From contig JADKHR010000001.1 in the NCBI GenBank assembly GCA_016721625.1, positions 1,674,001 through 1,738,000 of the forward strand: a DNA stretch of 64,000 bases, given 5' to 3'. This stretch comes from Elusimicrobiota bacterium (lineage in GTDB: Bacteria > Elusimicrobiota > Elusimicrobia > FEN-1173). Below are positions 1 through 8,490 of this stretch, piece after piece (position 1 is the first letter of the stretch; every line of letters begins with the position of its first letter). Both the position numbers and the translations under genes were made by a program. The notes beneath the pieces are model-generated. The model was not told the DNA's origin, did no database searches, and saw only the letters and a program-made list of their open reading frames with translations.

Positions 1-654
1 TTCCCCTTTTTCAACATTCTGCTGATTCTTGGAAATATCGCCGTTTTCTCCGTGGAGCTTCGCCAACCTTCCCCCCAGGCTGTGGAACGGTTCTTCTCCC
101 AGTGGTCCCTCTTGGCCGCACCGCTGGTACGACATCCTTGGGAAAACTGGTATCGAGTGATCACCAGCATGTTTCTTCATGGGGGATGGCTTCATTTGAT
201 TGGAAACATGCTTTACCTGTGGGTTTTTGGCGGGAACGTCGAAGACCGCGTGGGGCACCTGCGCTACCTGGTCTTCTATCTGGCGGTGGGTTCCGCGGCG
301 GCTTTTTTTCAAGTGGGTCTGAACCCGGCCAGCACGGTCCCCATGATCGGGGCCTCCGGCGCCATCGCTGGAATCATGGGGGCCTATTTCGTTCTTTATC
401 CGAGAGCCAAGGTCCTGACCGTGGTCCCTATTTTTGTTTTCCTTCGCATCGTTGAAATACCCGCCTTCTTCTTCTTGGGTTTTTGGTTCCTCCTCCAGGC
501 CTTCCAAGGTTACGGATCGCTCCTGCGAACGGCCGCTGGCGCCGGGGATGTGGGCGGAGTGGCCTGGTGGGCCCACGCGGGTGGTTTTGTGGCGGGGTTT
601 GTGTTCATTTTTTTCTTCCGGCAATCGGCCCGGAAAAAAGCCATCTTCTCTTAG
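1..654 (+). CDS. Rhomboid family intramembrane serine protease (5' end outside window)
   Basis: The frame is open from base 1, so the N-terminus lies upstream. Rhomboids are polytopic proteases that cut substrate helices inside the inner membrane using a Ser-His dyad. The catalytic serine sits in GASGA (about bases 349-363), in the usual GASGAIAG setting that starts a membrane helix. The partner histidine is in WWAHAGG (about bases 562-582), followed by a last hydrophobic helix. The loop-1 pattern HGGWLHLIGNMLYLWVFG is also typical. At least six hydrophobic stretches are visible. The C-terminus is short and basic. Substrate is unknown. The stop is followed at once by a parS-like site. Confidence 0.9.
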   Translation, partial: FPFFNILLILGNIAVFSVELRQPSPQAVERFFSQWSLLAAPLVRHPWENWYRVITSMFLHGGWLHLIGNMLYLWVFGGNVEDRVGHLRYLVFYLAVGSAAAFFQVGLNPASTVPMIGASGAIAGIMGAYFVLYPRAKVLTVVPIFVFLRIVEIPAFFFLGFWFLLQAFQGYGSLLRTAAGAGDVGGVAWWAHAGGFVAGFVFIFFFRQSARKKAIFS

Positions 655-656
655 AT

Positions 657-672
657 TGTTTCACGGGAAACA
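657..672. promoter_or_regulatory. parS-like ParB binding site, one mismatch
   Basis: The sequence is TGTTTCACGGGAAACA. It differs by one base from the well known chromosomal parS palindrome TGTTTCACGTGAAACA. It lies just after the rhomboid stop codon and 40 bases before a perfect copy. ParB-CTP clamps load at parS and organise the origin region for segregation by ParA and SMC. No parA or parB is in the window. Confidence 0.8.
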
Positions 673-712
673 TTTTGCAGGCCGGTTCCCGGCCATGGGC
701 CCGGAAACGGAA

Positions 713-728
713 TGTTTCACGTGAAACA
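713..728. promoter_or_regulatory. parS site, perfect 16-base palindrome
   Basis: TGTTTCACGTGAAACA is an exact match to the consensus parS of Bacillus subtilis and most bacteria. It is in the 227-base gap between the rhomboid gene and the Ycf46-like gene, about 49.5 kb left of dnaA. That distance fits the usual clustering of parS sites near the chromosome origin. A near-perfect site lies at 657-672. Confidence 0.93.
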
Positions 729-781
729 GGGCGTGAGCCCGGCCTTCCCGGAGAATTTGGAAGGAACGCTTCTTTGGCGGG

Positions 782-808
782 TTGACAGAACGCCGATTTC
801 GGTATAAC
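782..808 (+). promoter_or_regulatory. Candidate sigma70-type promoter for the Ycf46-like gene
   Basis: A perfect -35 TTGACA (782-787) is followed after 15 bases by TATAAC (803-808), one mismatch from TATAAT. The spacer is two bases shorter than the optimum, so strength is uncertain. It would give a leader of roughly 65 bases before the ATG at 882. It is the only good promoter-like pair in the gap that also carries the parS sites. Confidence 0.5.
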
Positions 809-881
809 CTTGCCTTCTGGCAACAAGAAAGTTGGCTAAACAGAGATCATCATCTATTTCAGCGAGAGGGCTTAAACCAAC

Positions 882-2411
882 ATGGACGTTGAAATCCCAA
901 AGGTCTCTCTTTCTCCCCAAGAAAACGAAATGGATATCTTGATTCGGGCCCGCTACCCCCTCATATACATGGTGAGCTGGGAGGAGGCCCGGGCCGAGGC
1001 GCTTTTGGCCCGGATGGCCCAGCGGCAAGGCAAGAACCTGTTCTTCTGGTCCGCCACACGGGGCTTGGCGGAGCACCCTTTCCCAGGAACAGGCAATGCC
1101 GCCGATCCGATTCAAGCCTTGGAACAGGTGGCTGTGTCCAAACAAAAAGCCCTCTTCGTCTTTAAAGATTTTCACCCCCATTTGCAGGACCCCAAGGTTA
1201 TTCGCCGACTTCGGGATCTGGTGACAGATCTCAAATCGAGTTACAAAACATTGGTTTTCCTTTCCCCCCTCCTCACGATCCCCTTGGAACTTGAAAAAGA
1301 TATCACCGTCATCGATTATGACCTCCCCGACTTTGGTGAGATGGCCTCCCTGGTGGATGAGTCCCTGGCCCAAGCCAAGGGGAAGGTCCCTTTTGAGTTC
1401 AACGCCGACGACCGAGAAAAAATCGTCCAGGCCGCGCTGGGCATGACTCTTTCCGAAGCCGAGAACGCCTTGGCCCGCTCCATCGTGGACGGGCCCACCC
1501 TCACGGTGGAAGAAATCAAAGATACCCTGCTCAAAGAAACCAAACAAATTATCCGCAAGTCCCGCCTTTTGGAATATTTTGAGGCCCAGCAGGCCTTCGC
1601 TGACATTGGCGGTCTGGACCTGCTTAAACATTGGCTGGAAAAACGCGGCAATGGGTTCTCGGAAAAGGCCCGCAAGTTTGGCCTTCCCGAGCCAAAAGGC
1701 ATTTTGTTGATGGGGGTCCAAGGATGCGGCAAATCATTGACATGCAAAGCGATTAGCGGTCTTTGGAAACTGCCATTGCTCCGTTTGGATATGGGCTCCA
1801 TCTTTGGTCAATACGTCGGCCAATCCGAGGAAAACATGCGGAAAGCCATCAAAACGGCGGAATCCGTAGCGCCCTGCGTTCTCTGGCTGGACGAAATCGA
1901 AAAAGGATTTTCCGGGAGCCAGTCCTCCGGCGCGGTGGACGCCGGCACCACCAACCGGATTTTCTCCACTTTTTTGACCTGGCTTCAGGAGAAGCAAAAA
2001 CCGGTCTTCGTCGCCGCCACGGCCAACAACATCCAACAGCTTCCCCCGGAACTCCTTCGGAAGGGCCGCCTGGATGAAATATTTTTTATCGATCTGCCGA
2101 CGGAAACGGAGCGGGCCGATATTTTTTCCATTCATTTAAAGCGGAAGGGCCGCGCCCCCGCCGCTTTCAACCCCCCCCTCCTGGCCCGCCTGTCCAACGG
2201 GTTTTCCGGCGCGGAAATCGAGCAGTGTTTGGTGGAAGCCCTCCACAACGCCTTCGCCGAAAACCGCGAGGTTTCCCAGAACGACCTGGAAACCGCTCTC
2301 CGCGACACGGTCCCCCTTTCGACCACCATGGCCGAGGACATCAGCGCCATCCGCGCCTGGGCCCAGGAACGGGCCCGGCCCGCCTCCTCGAGTCCCACTC
2401 CGAATTCATAA
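882..2411 (+). CDS. Ycf46-like AAA+ ATPase
   Basis: A 509-residue protein with an N-terminal region of about 240 residues that lacks a Walker A motif, then a complete AAA+ module. Walker A is GVQGCGKS (about residue 277) and Walker B is LWLDEIEKGF. The arginine-finger region reads ELLRKGRLDEIFF, followed by a C-terminal lid. The architecture and the GCGKS variant match the Ycf46 family found in plastids, cyanobacteria and scattered bacteria; its role is not settled. The C-terminal about 15 residues are low complexity (Pro/Ser). The ATG at 882 was chosen because no earlier start gives recognisable family sequence. It is followed in the same frame by the zinc-ribbon gene, suggesting an operon. 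Confidence 0.85.
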   Translation: MDVEIPKVSLSPQENEMDILIRARYPLIYMVSWEEARAEALLARMAQRQGKNLFFWSATRGLAEHPFPGTGNAADPIQALEQVAVSKQKALFVFKDFHPHLQDPKVIRRLRDLVTDLKSSYKTLVFLSPLLTIPLELEKDITVIDYDLPDFGEMASLVDESLAQAKGKVPFEFNADDREKIVQAALGMTLSEAENALARSIVDGPTLTVEEIKDTLLKETKQIIRKSRLLEYFEAQQAFADIGGLDLLKHWLEKRGNGFSEKARKFGLPEPKGILLMGVQGCGKSLTCKAISGLWKLPLLRLDMGSIFGQYVGQSEENMRKAIKTAESVAPCVLWLDEIEKGFSGSQSSGAVDAGTTNRIFSTFLTWLQEKQKPVFVAATANNIQQLPPELLRKGRLDEIFFIDLPTETERADIFSIHLKRKGRAPAAFNPPLLARLSNGFSGAEIEQCLVEALHNAFAENREVSQNDLETALRDTVPLSTTMAEDISAIRAWAQERARPASSSPTPNS

Positions 2412-2456
2412 CACCATGTCCCCCCCCGTTTCGACCACCTGGAGCACAACGATTCC

Positions 2457-3209
2457 TTGCCTCCGCATATTGAAAAAGCCATCGCCAAATTGCATCGTTT
2501 CAATCATCTCGAAATCGGCGATATCTCCCCCCTCCCCCCTATTCATTCCCCGCCCAAAGGGGATCCCTGCGGACACTGCGGCCAAGCCAACGAGCCCGGC
2601 CGCACCTTTTGTTGGGCTTGCTACAAACCGCTGAAAGGAGCGCCGCCGTCCTTAAAAGAAGAGGTGTTCACCGTGGTCGTCAACGGCGCCACCTACCGGT
2701 CCGACCAACCCGATCTGGCCGCGCCCATCCAACGGCTGATGGACCGCGTGCGACGGGATGGCTATAGCCCAAAAGTCGCGGCCCAATGGGCCGCCGCTGA
2801 AGGCAAAGAAATCACCAACGCCTCCGAGTTCGAGACGCGGGCCGCGGAAAAACCAGGGGTTTCCATTGTCCGCGTCGACGACCAGGTCTATCGCTCCGAC
2901 GATCCTGCCCTCCCGCCCGAAATGCGGACGCTTCTGGATTATCTCCGCACCCACGCCGTCACTCCAGAACTGATGGAACGGCTTCGCCGCGCCGGGGCCC
3001 AGGTGAAATACCGCCCGGCCAACACGCTTTCCCCCTCCGACGGCGACCTGGATTTTTGGTCCACCGTTCGCCGAAAAACAAACGCGCCCGCGGTTCCCTC
3101 GCCCGCGTCGGGAGGCTTGACGATCGATTCCGCGTCTTTATGGAAATGGATCCCCCGCGTCATCGGGGCCGTGATTTTCCTATACTTGTTGAAGAATGGA
3201 TGCCGATAA
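2457..3209 (+). CDS. Zinc-ribbon protein with C-terminal membrane segment, unknown function
   Basis: About 250 residues. Near residue 38 a CGHCG...FCWAC motif (CxxC-x12-CxxC) forms a likely zinc ribbon. Two similar segments follow: NGATYRSDQPDLAAPIQRLMD and a second with DDQVYRSDDPALPPEMRTLL, so the middle looks like an internal duplication of about 65 residues. The C-terminus has a hydrophobic stretch (IPRVIGAVIFLYLL) ending KNGCR, so the protein may be tail-anchored. The start is uncertain. TTG at 2457 is the first standard codon, but a coding-like frame continues upstream to 2412 and CTG at 2439 is possible. It lies in the same frame as the Ycf46-like gene just upstream and overlaps the next gene by 14 bases. 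I do not recognise the family. Confidence 0.7.
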   Translation: MPPHIEKAIAKLHRFNHLEIGDISPLPPIHSPPKGDPCGHCGQANEPGRTFCWACYKPLKGAPPSLKEEVFTVVVNGATYRSDQPDLAAPIQRLMDRVRRDGYSPKVAAQWAAAEGKEITNASEFETRAAEKPGVSIVRVDDQVYRSDDPALPPEMRTLLDYLRTHAVTPELMERLRRAGAQVKYRPANTLSPSDGDLDFWSTVRRKTNAPAVPSPASGGLTIDSASLWKWIPRVIGAVIFLYLLKNGCR

Positions 3210-4839
3210 CGTGAAGCGACTGATGCGCCGCTGGGCCGGGGGGCTGTTGATTTCCTTCGCGGCCCTGCCGCTTTTCGCCCAGGGCCGGCGTCCGCCCTGG
3301 CCCGCCGCCTCCGTCAACACGGTGGTGGACGGCAACGTGCGAACCGGCGTCCAGGTGTTCACTATCGAGGAAAACCCCTGCCTCTCTCTCCGCACCATTA
3401 AACAGGTGTTCGGGGGCCGCGTTCAATGGAAGCGGGTGTCCCGCCGCATCGTTTACCTTTCCGAGGGCCGCACCGCGGAGTTCACCTTGGACGTCTCCAC
3501 CGCCGTGGTGGGGGGAAAAGCCTTGCCCCTGGCCACGCCCCCCCGCGCCTGGGGAAGCGACGTGTTCCTCCCGGTCTCTCTCCTCGTCACACCGGAGTTC
3601 CAAAGTCTGGTCGCCTCCCAAGTCCAATGGAACGCGGCGCGGAGAAACCTGACGGTGGATCCCTCGCCCGCGGTATCATCGCCCCGCTTTTATTCCTACC
3701 CCAACAAAAGCCGCCTCACCATCGACATCGGACCCCACGTGGATTACCGCGTTCTCGCCCACCGAGACAACATCCTCACCCTGCGGTTTTACGGCGGCCG
3801 CGCCCGGGAGTGGGAAAAAGTGTCGGTGGACGACGGGGCCATCGCCTCCGTCGAGGTGGACCCTCGCGCCCGCACAACCGACGTTATTGTTACCCTCGGC
3901 GCAGGAACCGCCGACCCTGCTATTTATTTGGAAGAATCCCCGCGCTCCGTCGTGGTGGAGGTTCTCCGGGCCGGCGCCCCGGGCAAACCCGGCTCCGCGT
4001 CCACCCCGAAAACGGCCCAGCGGCCCCCCCGCCCCGGGACACCGGCCCTCCCGCCGCCGGAACTGTCCCCGCCGGACCGGGCCCGCCCGCGGGCGGACAT
4101 CGACGCCCCCTATCTCGCGCTCTCGCCCATCCGCACCATCGTCATCGACCCCGGGCACGGGGGGAAAGACGTGGGCGCCGTGGGCCCGAACGGAACGCTG
4201 GAGAAAGACGTCAATCTCCAAATCGGCCTGGCCCTGGCCAAACTGCTGAACAAAGAAGGCCGGTTCAAGGTCATCCTCACCCGAGCCAACGACAGTTTCG
4301 TCACCCTCCAGGACCGGTCCTCCATGGCCAACAAAGCGAAAGCGGACCTCTTCATCTCGCTCCACTGCAACGCGGGACTCAAACGCGAATCCGGCGGATT
4401 TGAAGTTTATTTCCTTTCTGAAAAAGCCACGAACGACGAGGCCGCCGCCGTGGCCCGACGGGAAAACGCCGTCGTCGAATTGGAAGGGGTGGCCGGCAAG
4501 GCCCGGGAAGAGCTGGAAGGCCTCCTCTGGTCCTTGGCGCGAAACGAGCACATGAACGATTCCTCCGCCATCGCCGTCCACATCGACCGCCAAATCACGA
4601 AACGACTTTCCATCGGAAACCGGGGCGTTAAACAAGCGGGTTTCTACGTCCTCCGCGGAACCTCCATGCCCGCCATTTTGGTGGAGTCCGCCTTCATCAC
4701 GCACCCCAAAGAGGAGGGACTTTTACGTTCCTCCCGCTTCCACGTCAAGCTGGTGGACGCCCTCTACGCGGGTCTTCTGGACTACGAAAAACAACGGATC
4801 AACGCTCGCCTTGGAAAAACGTCGGCGGGGGGGAACTGA
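3196..4839 (+). CDS. N-acetylmuramoyl-L-alanine amidase (AmiC type) with N-terminal cell-wall domains
   Basis: A zinc amidase that cleaves the bond between N-acetylmuramate and L-alanine in peptidoglycan, usually during daughter-cell separation. The protein has 547 residues: a signal peptide (about 1-29, ending LPLFAQG), then a region like the copper-amine-oxidase N-terminal fold (about 30-155), and an AMIN-like domain (about 160-250). A Pro-rich linker (about 260-305) precedes the Amidase_3 domain. Zinc ligands and catalytic residues are seen in DPGHGGKD, TLEKDV, SLHCNA and VESAFITH. The ATG at 3196 overlaps the upstream gene by 14 bases. murI follows directly after the stop. Confidence 0.92.
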   Translation: MDADNVKRLMRRWAGGLLISFAALPLFAQGRRPPWPAASVNTVVDGNVRTGVQVFTIEENPCLSLRTIKQVFGGRVQWKRVSRRIVYLSEGRTAEFTLDVSTAVVGGKALPLATPPRAWGSDVFLPVSLLVTPEFQSLVASQVQWNAARRNLTVDPSPAVSSPRFYSYPNKSRLTIDIGPHVDYRVLAHRDNILTLRFYGGRAREWEKVSVDDGAIASVEVDPRARTTDVIVTLGAGTADPAIYLEESPRSVVVEVLRAGAPGKPGSASTPKTAQRPPRPGTPALPPPELSPPDRARPRADIDAPYLALSPIRTIVIDPGHGGKDVGAVGPNGTLEKDVNLQIGLALAKLLNKEGRFKVILTRANDSFVTLQDRSSMANKAKADLFISLHCNAGLKRESGGFEVYFLSEKATNDEAAAVARRENAVVELEGVAGKAREELEGLLWSLARNEHMNDSSAIAVHIDRQITKRLSIGNRGVKQAGFYVLRGTSMPAILVESAFITHPKEEGLLRSSRFHVKLVDALYAGLLDYEKQRINARLGKTSAGGN

Positions 4840-5655
4840 TTGAAAAACCCGGCCCGTCCCATCGGCGTTTTTGACTCCGGGGTGGGGGGACTGACCGTTC
4901 TGCGCGCCTTGACCGCCCTCCTGCCCCGCGAAAGTTTCATTTACGTGGGAGATACGGCGCGGGTTCCTTACGGCAGCAAGTCGCCCGAGGCGGTACGACG
5001 TTTTTCCCTGGAAATCGCCCGGTTCTTCCGTCGGAAAGGGGTCAAGATGATGGTGACCGCCTGCAACACCGCCAGCGCCTTGGCCCTGCCGGAACTGCGC
5101 GCGTTCATGCCCGTCCCGGTCTTGGGCGTCATCGAGCCCGGCGCCCGGGCCGCCCTCGCCGCCACCCGGTCCGGCCGGGTCGGCGTTATCGGAACCGAGG
5201 CCACCGTCCACAGCCGCGCCTACGAGAACGCCATCAAGCGTTTGGACGGAACCATCCACGTTTTCAGCCGCGCCTGCCCGCTGTTCGTTCCGCTGGTGGA
5301 GGAAGGCTGGGTCCGCCACGACATCACGCGTCGGGTCGTGAACCTTTATTTAAAACCTTTGCTCAAAAACAGGATCGACACGCTGGTCCTGGGGTGCACG
5401 CACTACCCGCTCCTCAAACCCACGCTCCGTCGGGCGGTGGGGGGGGTGGAACTGATCGATTCCGCCGACGAAACGGCAAAAGCCGTCCGCACCCGCCTGG
5501 AGCAAGACGGTCTGCTTCTGCACGGGGGTGCCCGGGGCCGTTTGTCTTACTTTTCCTCCGACGATCCCCTCAAGTTCGCCCGGCTCGGGTCCCGTTTTGT
5601 GGGGTGGGACTTGCCGGAGGTGCGGCGGATCCGGCTTGAAGGCATCGACGGCTGA
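4840..5655 (+). CDS. murI: Glutamate racemase
   Basis: Converts L-glutamate to D-glutamate for peptidoglycan stem peptides, in the cytoplasm. The 271-residue length is normal. The N-terminal DSGVGGLTVL and both catalytic cysteines are present in ACNTAS (about residue 73) and LGCTHYPLL (about residue 186). SKSPEAVRR and IGTEATV are also typical. The start is TTG at 4840, immediately after the amidase stop; no ATG lies before the conserved N-terminus. The stop overlaps the queC start by one base, so murI and queC are probably co-transcribed and translationally coupled. Confidence 0.95.
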   Translation: MKNPARPIGVFDSGVGGLTVLRALTALLPRESFIYVGDTARVPYGSKSPEAVRRFSLEIARFFRRKGVKMMVTACNTASALALPELRAFMPVPVLGVIEPGARAALAATRSGRVGVIGTEATVHSRAYENAIKRLDGTIHVFSRACPLFVPLVEEGWVRHDITRRVVNLYLKPLLKNRIDTLVLGCTHYPLLKPTLRRAVGGVELIDSADETAKAVRTRLEQDGLLLHGGARGRLSYFSSDDPLKFARLGSRFVGWDLPEVRRIRLEGIDG

Positions 5656-6329
5656 TGGCCGGAAAAGCCGTCGTCCTCCTTTCCGGGGGTCTCGACTCCG
5701 CCACGGCGCTGGCCTGGGCCCAGCGGAAAAAGGCGTGGTCCTGCCATGGGCTCCTCTTTGATTACGGCCAACGCCACCGGCGGGAATTACGCGCGGCCCG
5801 GGCGGTGGCCCGACGGGCGGGGTGTCCCATCCGCGTGGTCCGATTTCGCCTGCCCTGGGGCGGATCCAGTTTGTTGAATCCCTCGATCCCGATCCCTTCC
5901 CACGCCCTTTCCCGCATCGGCCAGGGGCCGATCCCCAACACCTACGTCCCCGCCAGGAACACGATATTTATCGCCTTCGCCCTCTCCTGGGCCGACACGC
6001 TGGGGGCGGAACACATCGTGATCGGCGCCAACGCCCTGGATTACTCGGGGTACCCCGACTGCCGGCGGCCCTTTCTCCGTGCCATGCAAACCGTCGGCCG
6101 GTTGGGAACCCGGCTCGGGGCGGAGAAAAAAAAACCGCTGCGCCTCTGGGCCCCGCTCCTCCGCCTGAGCAAAGCCGCCATCATCCGGCAAGGGATCGCT
6201 CTCCGGGTGCCGTACAACCTCACGTGGTCCTGCTATCGAGGCGGGGCCCGCCCCTGCGGCGCCTGCGATTCCTGCCGGCTCCGGGCCGAAGGATTCCGGA
6301 TCGTCGGCGCTCCCGACCCGGCGCTTTAA
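5655..6329 (+). CDS. queC: 7-cyano-7-deazaguanine synthase
   Basis: QueC turns 7-carboxy-7-deazaguanine into preQ0 with ATP and ammonia, on the queuosine (tRNA wobble base) pathway. At 224 residues it is normal in length. The PP-loop SGGLDSATAL is near residue 10. The structural zinc site is visible near the C-terminus as C-x8-C-x2-C-x2-C, in CYRGGARPCGACDSC. The ATG overlaps the murI stop as TGATG. queE, the preceding step of the pathway, follows 52 bases later; queD, the step before that, is far away at 32.8 kb on the other strand. Confidence 0.95.
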   Translation: MAGKAVVLLSGGLDSATALAWAQRKKAWSCHGLLFDYGQRHRRELRAARAVARRAGCPIRVVRFRLPWGGSSLLNPSIPIPSHALSRIGQGPIPNTYVPARNTIFIAFALSWADTLGAEHIVIGANALDYSGYPDCRRPFLRAMQTVGRLGTRLGAEKKKPLRLWAPLLRLSKAAIIRQGIALRVPYNLTWSCYRGGARPCGACDSCRLRAEGFRIVGAPDPAL

Positions 6330-6347
6330 CTCTTCTCGACGGAATTT

Positions 6348-6355
6348 GCTATCCT
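6348..6355 (+). promoter_or_regulatory. Candidate extended -10 element before queE
   Basis: TGCTATCCT at 6347-6355 gives an extended -10 (TGn) with the hexamer TATCCT at 6350-6355. There is no convincing -35. It would start transcription about 20 bases before queE in the 52-base gap after queC. Confidence 0.3.
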
Positions 6356-6381
6356 GACAGCGGCGAGGTTCGCCCCTTCTT

Positions 6382-7182
6382 ATGATTTCCGACCCCAACG
6401 ATTTCAAAGACGTCCCCGCTCCCCCGGACGGCCCCCCCGCGCCCCCGCCCACCGGCCGCGTCGTCGAGATGTTCTCCACCCTTCAGGGAGAGGGCCTTCA
6501 CGTGGGCCAACGCCAGCTTTTCATCCGCCTGGCCGGCTGTTCCTGGCGGTGCCGTTATTGCGACACGCCCGACAGCCTCACGCACGAAGGGCACGAGACG
6601 CTCACCGTCCACCAAGTCCTCCACCGCGTGCGGGAACTTCAGGCCACGCGGGACCATGCCGTGGTGACCCTCACGGGGGGGGAACCCCTCTTGCAATCCG
6701 ATTTTTTGGCCGCTCTCCTTCCGTCGCTTAAAGAGCTGGGGCTCCGCACGTATCTGGAAACCAGCGCGACCCATCCGAACCTCTTTCGACCCCTGGCGCC
6801 CTGGTGCGATGTCATCGCCGCCGATATCAAGCTCCCCTCCGCCATCGGGCGACCCTTTTGGGCCGAGCATGAAGAATTCCTCCGCATCGCCGGAGATCGC
6901 GCCTTCGTCAAAATTGTTCTCACCGCCCAGACCACGGAAGACGAAATGGAAACCGCCGTCAACTTGCTCTCCCGCCTGACCCCCGTCCCGCCGCTGGTGC
7001 TTCAACCCGTCACCCCCATCGCCGACCTCGACGTGCGGTTCCAGGACCCGGGGTCCGCGGCGCCCATGCAAATCCTCCCTCCGCCGCCGGCACGGCTGGT
7101 GGGGTTTTGGGACTGGGCCCGCCAACGGATCCCCGTGGTTAAACTGATTCCCCAAATGCATCCCGCCTGGGGCCTTCCATGA
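6382..7182 (+). CDS. queE: 7-carboxy-7-deazaguanine synthase (radical SAM)
   Basis: QueE uses S-adenosylmethionine and a 4Fe-4S cluster to contract 6-carboxytetrahydropterin to 7-carboxy-7-deazaguanine. The cluster motif is CSWRCRYCDT (C-x3-C-x2-C), near residue 53. EMFSTLQGEGLHVGQ before it and VTLTGGEPLLQ after it are the family hallmarks for substrate and SAM binding. The protein has 266 residues with about 25 extra Pro-rich residues at the N-terminus, so the real start might be slightly later. It overlaps the next gene by four bases. Confidence 0.93.
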   Translation: MISDPNDFKDVPAPPDGPPAPPPTGRVVEMFSTLQGEGLHVGQRQLFIRLAGCSWRCRYCDTPDSLTHEGHETLTVHQVLHRVRELQATRDHAVVTLTGGEPLLQSDFLAALLPSLKELGLRTYLETSATHPNLFRPLAPWCDVIAADIKLPSAIGRPFWAEHEEFLRIAGDRAFVKIVLTAQTTEDEMETAVNLLSRLTPVPPLVLQPVTPIADLDVRFQDPGSAAPMQILPPPPARLVGFWDWARQRIPVVKLIPQMHPAWGLP

Positions 7183-8435
7183 CCTTCCGTCGATCGGGCC
7201 GCGGCGGAACCCGTCCCGCCGCCGAAAAAGAGTCTCCCGCGCGGCCTCTTCCGCCCCCTCCCGGCGCCGACGCCCGCCCGTTCGTCCGGCTTAAACCCAA
7301 CGAAGACCGCCGCGTCCGACGGGGACACCTGTGGATTTTTTCCAACGAGATCGACCAAGCGGCCGAGGGCCTGGAGCCCGGCGCCGAAGTGGAGTTCCTG
7401 ACCTCCCGGGACGAGCGCCTGGGCGTCGGTTTTTACAACCCCCGCTCCCTGATCGCCGGACGCCTTTTGGGCCGCCGCGAAACCGTCTTCGACACCGCTT
7501 TTATCACCACCCGTCTCCAACACGCCCTGGACCTCCGCCGCCGTTTTTTTACCGACGACGCCTTCCGCTGGGTTCATGGAGAATCCGACGATCTGCCCGG
7601 CCTCGTCATGGACCGCTACGGCGATGTCTGTGTGATCGAATCTTTCGCCGCCGGCATGGACCGGCTTCTCCCCGCCATCCTGGAGGCGGTGAAATCCTTC
7701 GGCCCCTGGCGGGCTCTGGTTTTGCGGAACGACGCCTCCGCCCGGCGGTTGGAGCATTTGCCGGAGGAAGTGAAGCTCTTGGAGGGAACGCTGGAAACTC
7801 CCCACTGGTTTCTCACCGACGGAGTGACCATGGCCGCGGACCCGCTTCAAGGCCAGAAAACCGGCTTCTTTTTCGACCAACGGGCCAACCGCGCGGCCGT
7901 GGCCGCCCTGGCGCCGGGCCGGACCGTTTTGGACGTTTTCTGCCACACCGGCGGGTTCGGCCTTTGGTGCGCCAAAACCGGCGCGGCGCGGGTGCTGGGC
8001 ATCGACCGTTCCGTCCCCGCCCTCGAACTCGCCCAGCGCACCGCCGAAAAGAACGGTTGGGCCCCGCGATGCGCCTGGGAAAAAGCCGACGCCTTCGAAT
8101 ACCTGACCCAATCCAAGGAAACCTACGACATCGTCGTCATCGACCCGCCCCGCTTCGCCGCCTCCAAGAAAAATCTGCCCGAAGCGATGAAGGCCTACAT
8201 TCGCCTAAATCTCCTGGGACTTCGCCGCGTTTCCGGCGGCGGTTTCCTGGCCACGGCCAGTTGTTCCCAGCACGTGAGCCGGGAAGACTTCCGCCAAATC
8301 CTGGCCCGCGCCTCCCACGAATCCGGGCGCAAGGTGAAAGTGGTTTACCAAGGTGGCGCGGGCCCGGACCACCCCGTCCGCCCGTCCATGCCCGAAACCG
8401 ACTACCTGAAGTTCGCCATTTTGCACGTCGTCTAA
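7179..8435 (+). CDS. Class I SAM-dependent rRNA methyltransferase, RlmI type
   Basis: A PUA-domain plus Rossmann methyltransferase like RlmI, which makes 5-methylcytosine in 23S rRNA. After a Pro/Arg-rich leader of about 30 residues comes the PUA domain (KPNEDRRVRRGHLWIFSNEI). The central part has HGESDDLPGLVMDRYG and GQKTGFFFDQR. The catalytic domain shows VLDVFCHTGGF (SAM binding), VVIDPPRFA (motif IV) and SCSQHV with the conserved cysteine. It has 418 residues. The ATG overlaps queE as ATGA, although the leader suggests a later start could be used. Exact target site is not shown by the sequence. Confidence 0.88.
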   Translation: MTFRRSGRGGTRPAAEKESPARPLPPPPGADARPFVRLKPNEDRRVRRGHLWIFSNEIDQAAEGLEPGAEVEFLTSRDERLGVGFYNPRSLIAGRLLGRRETVFDTAFITTRLQHALDLRRRFFTDDAFRWVHGESDDLPGLVMDRYGDVCVIESFAAGMDRLLPAILEAVKSFGPWRALVLRNDASARRLEHLPEEVKLLEGTLETPHWFLTDGVTMAADPLQGQKTGFFFDQRANRAAVAALAPGRTVLDVFCHTGGFGLWCAKTGAARVLGIDRSVPALELAQRTAEKNGWAPRCAWEKADAFEYLTQSKETYDIVVIDPPRFAASKKNLPEAMKAYIRLNLLGLRRVSGGGFLATASCSQHVSREDFRQILARASHESGRKVKVVYQGGAGPDHPVRPSMPETDYLKFAILHVV

Positions 8436-8490
8436 AACCTCCCCGTCCTCCACCCCGGAAGGATCCGTCCGCATGTGATAAACTTTCACC

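Noticed and set aside
717..1721. 334-residue - strand open frame antisense to the Ycf46-like gene
   Set aside because: Antisense shadow in GC-rich DNA. The + strand frame has clear Walker motifs.
3676..4704. 342-residue - strand open frame antisense to the amidase
   Set aside because: No family sequence, and the + strand frame holds a full amidase domain.
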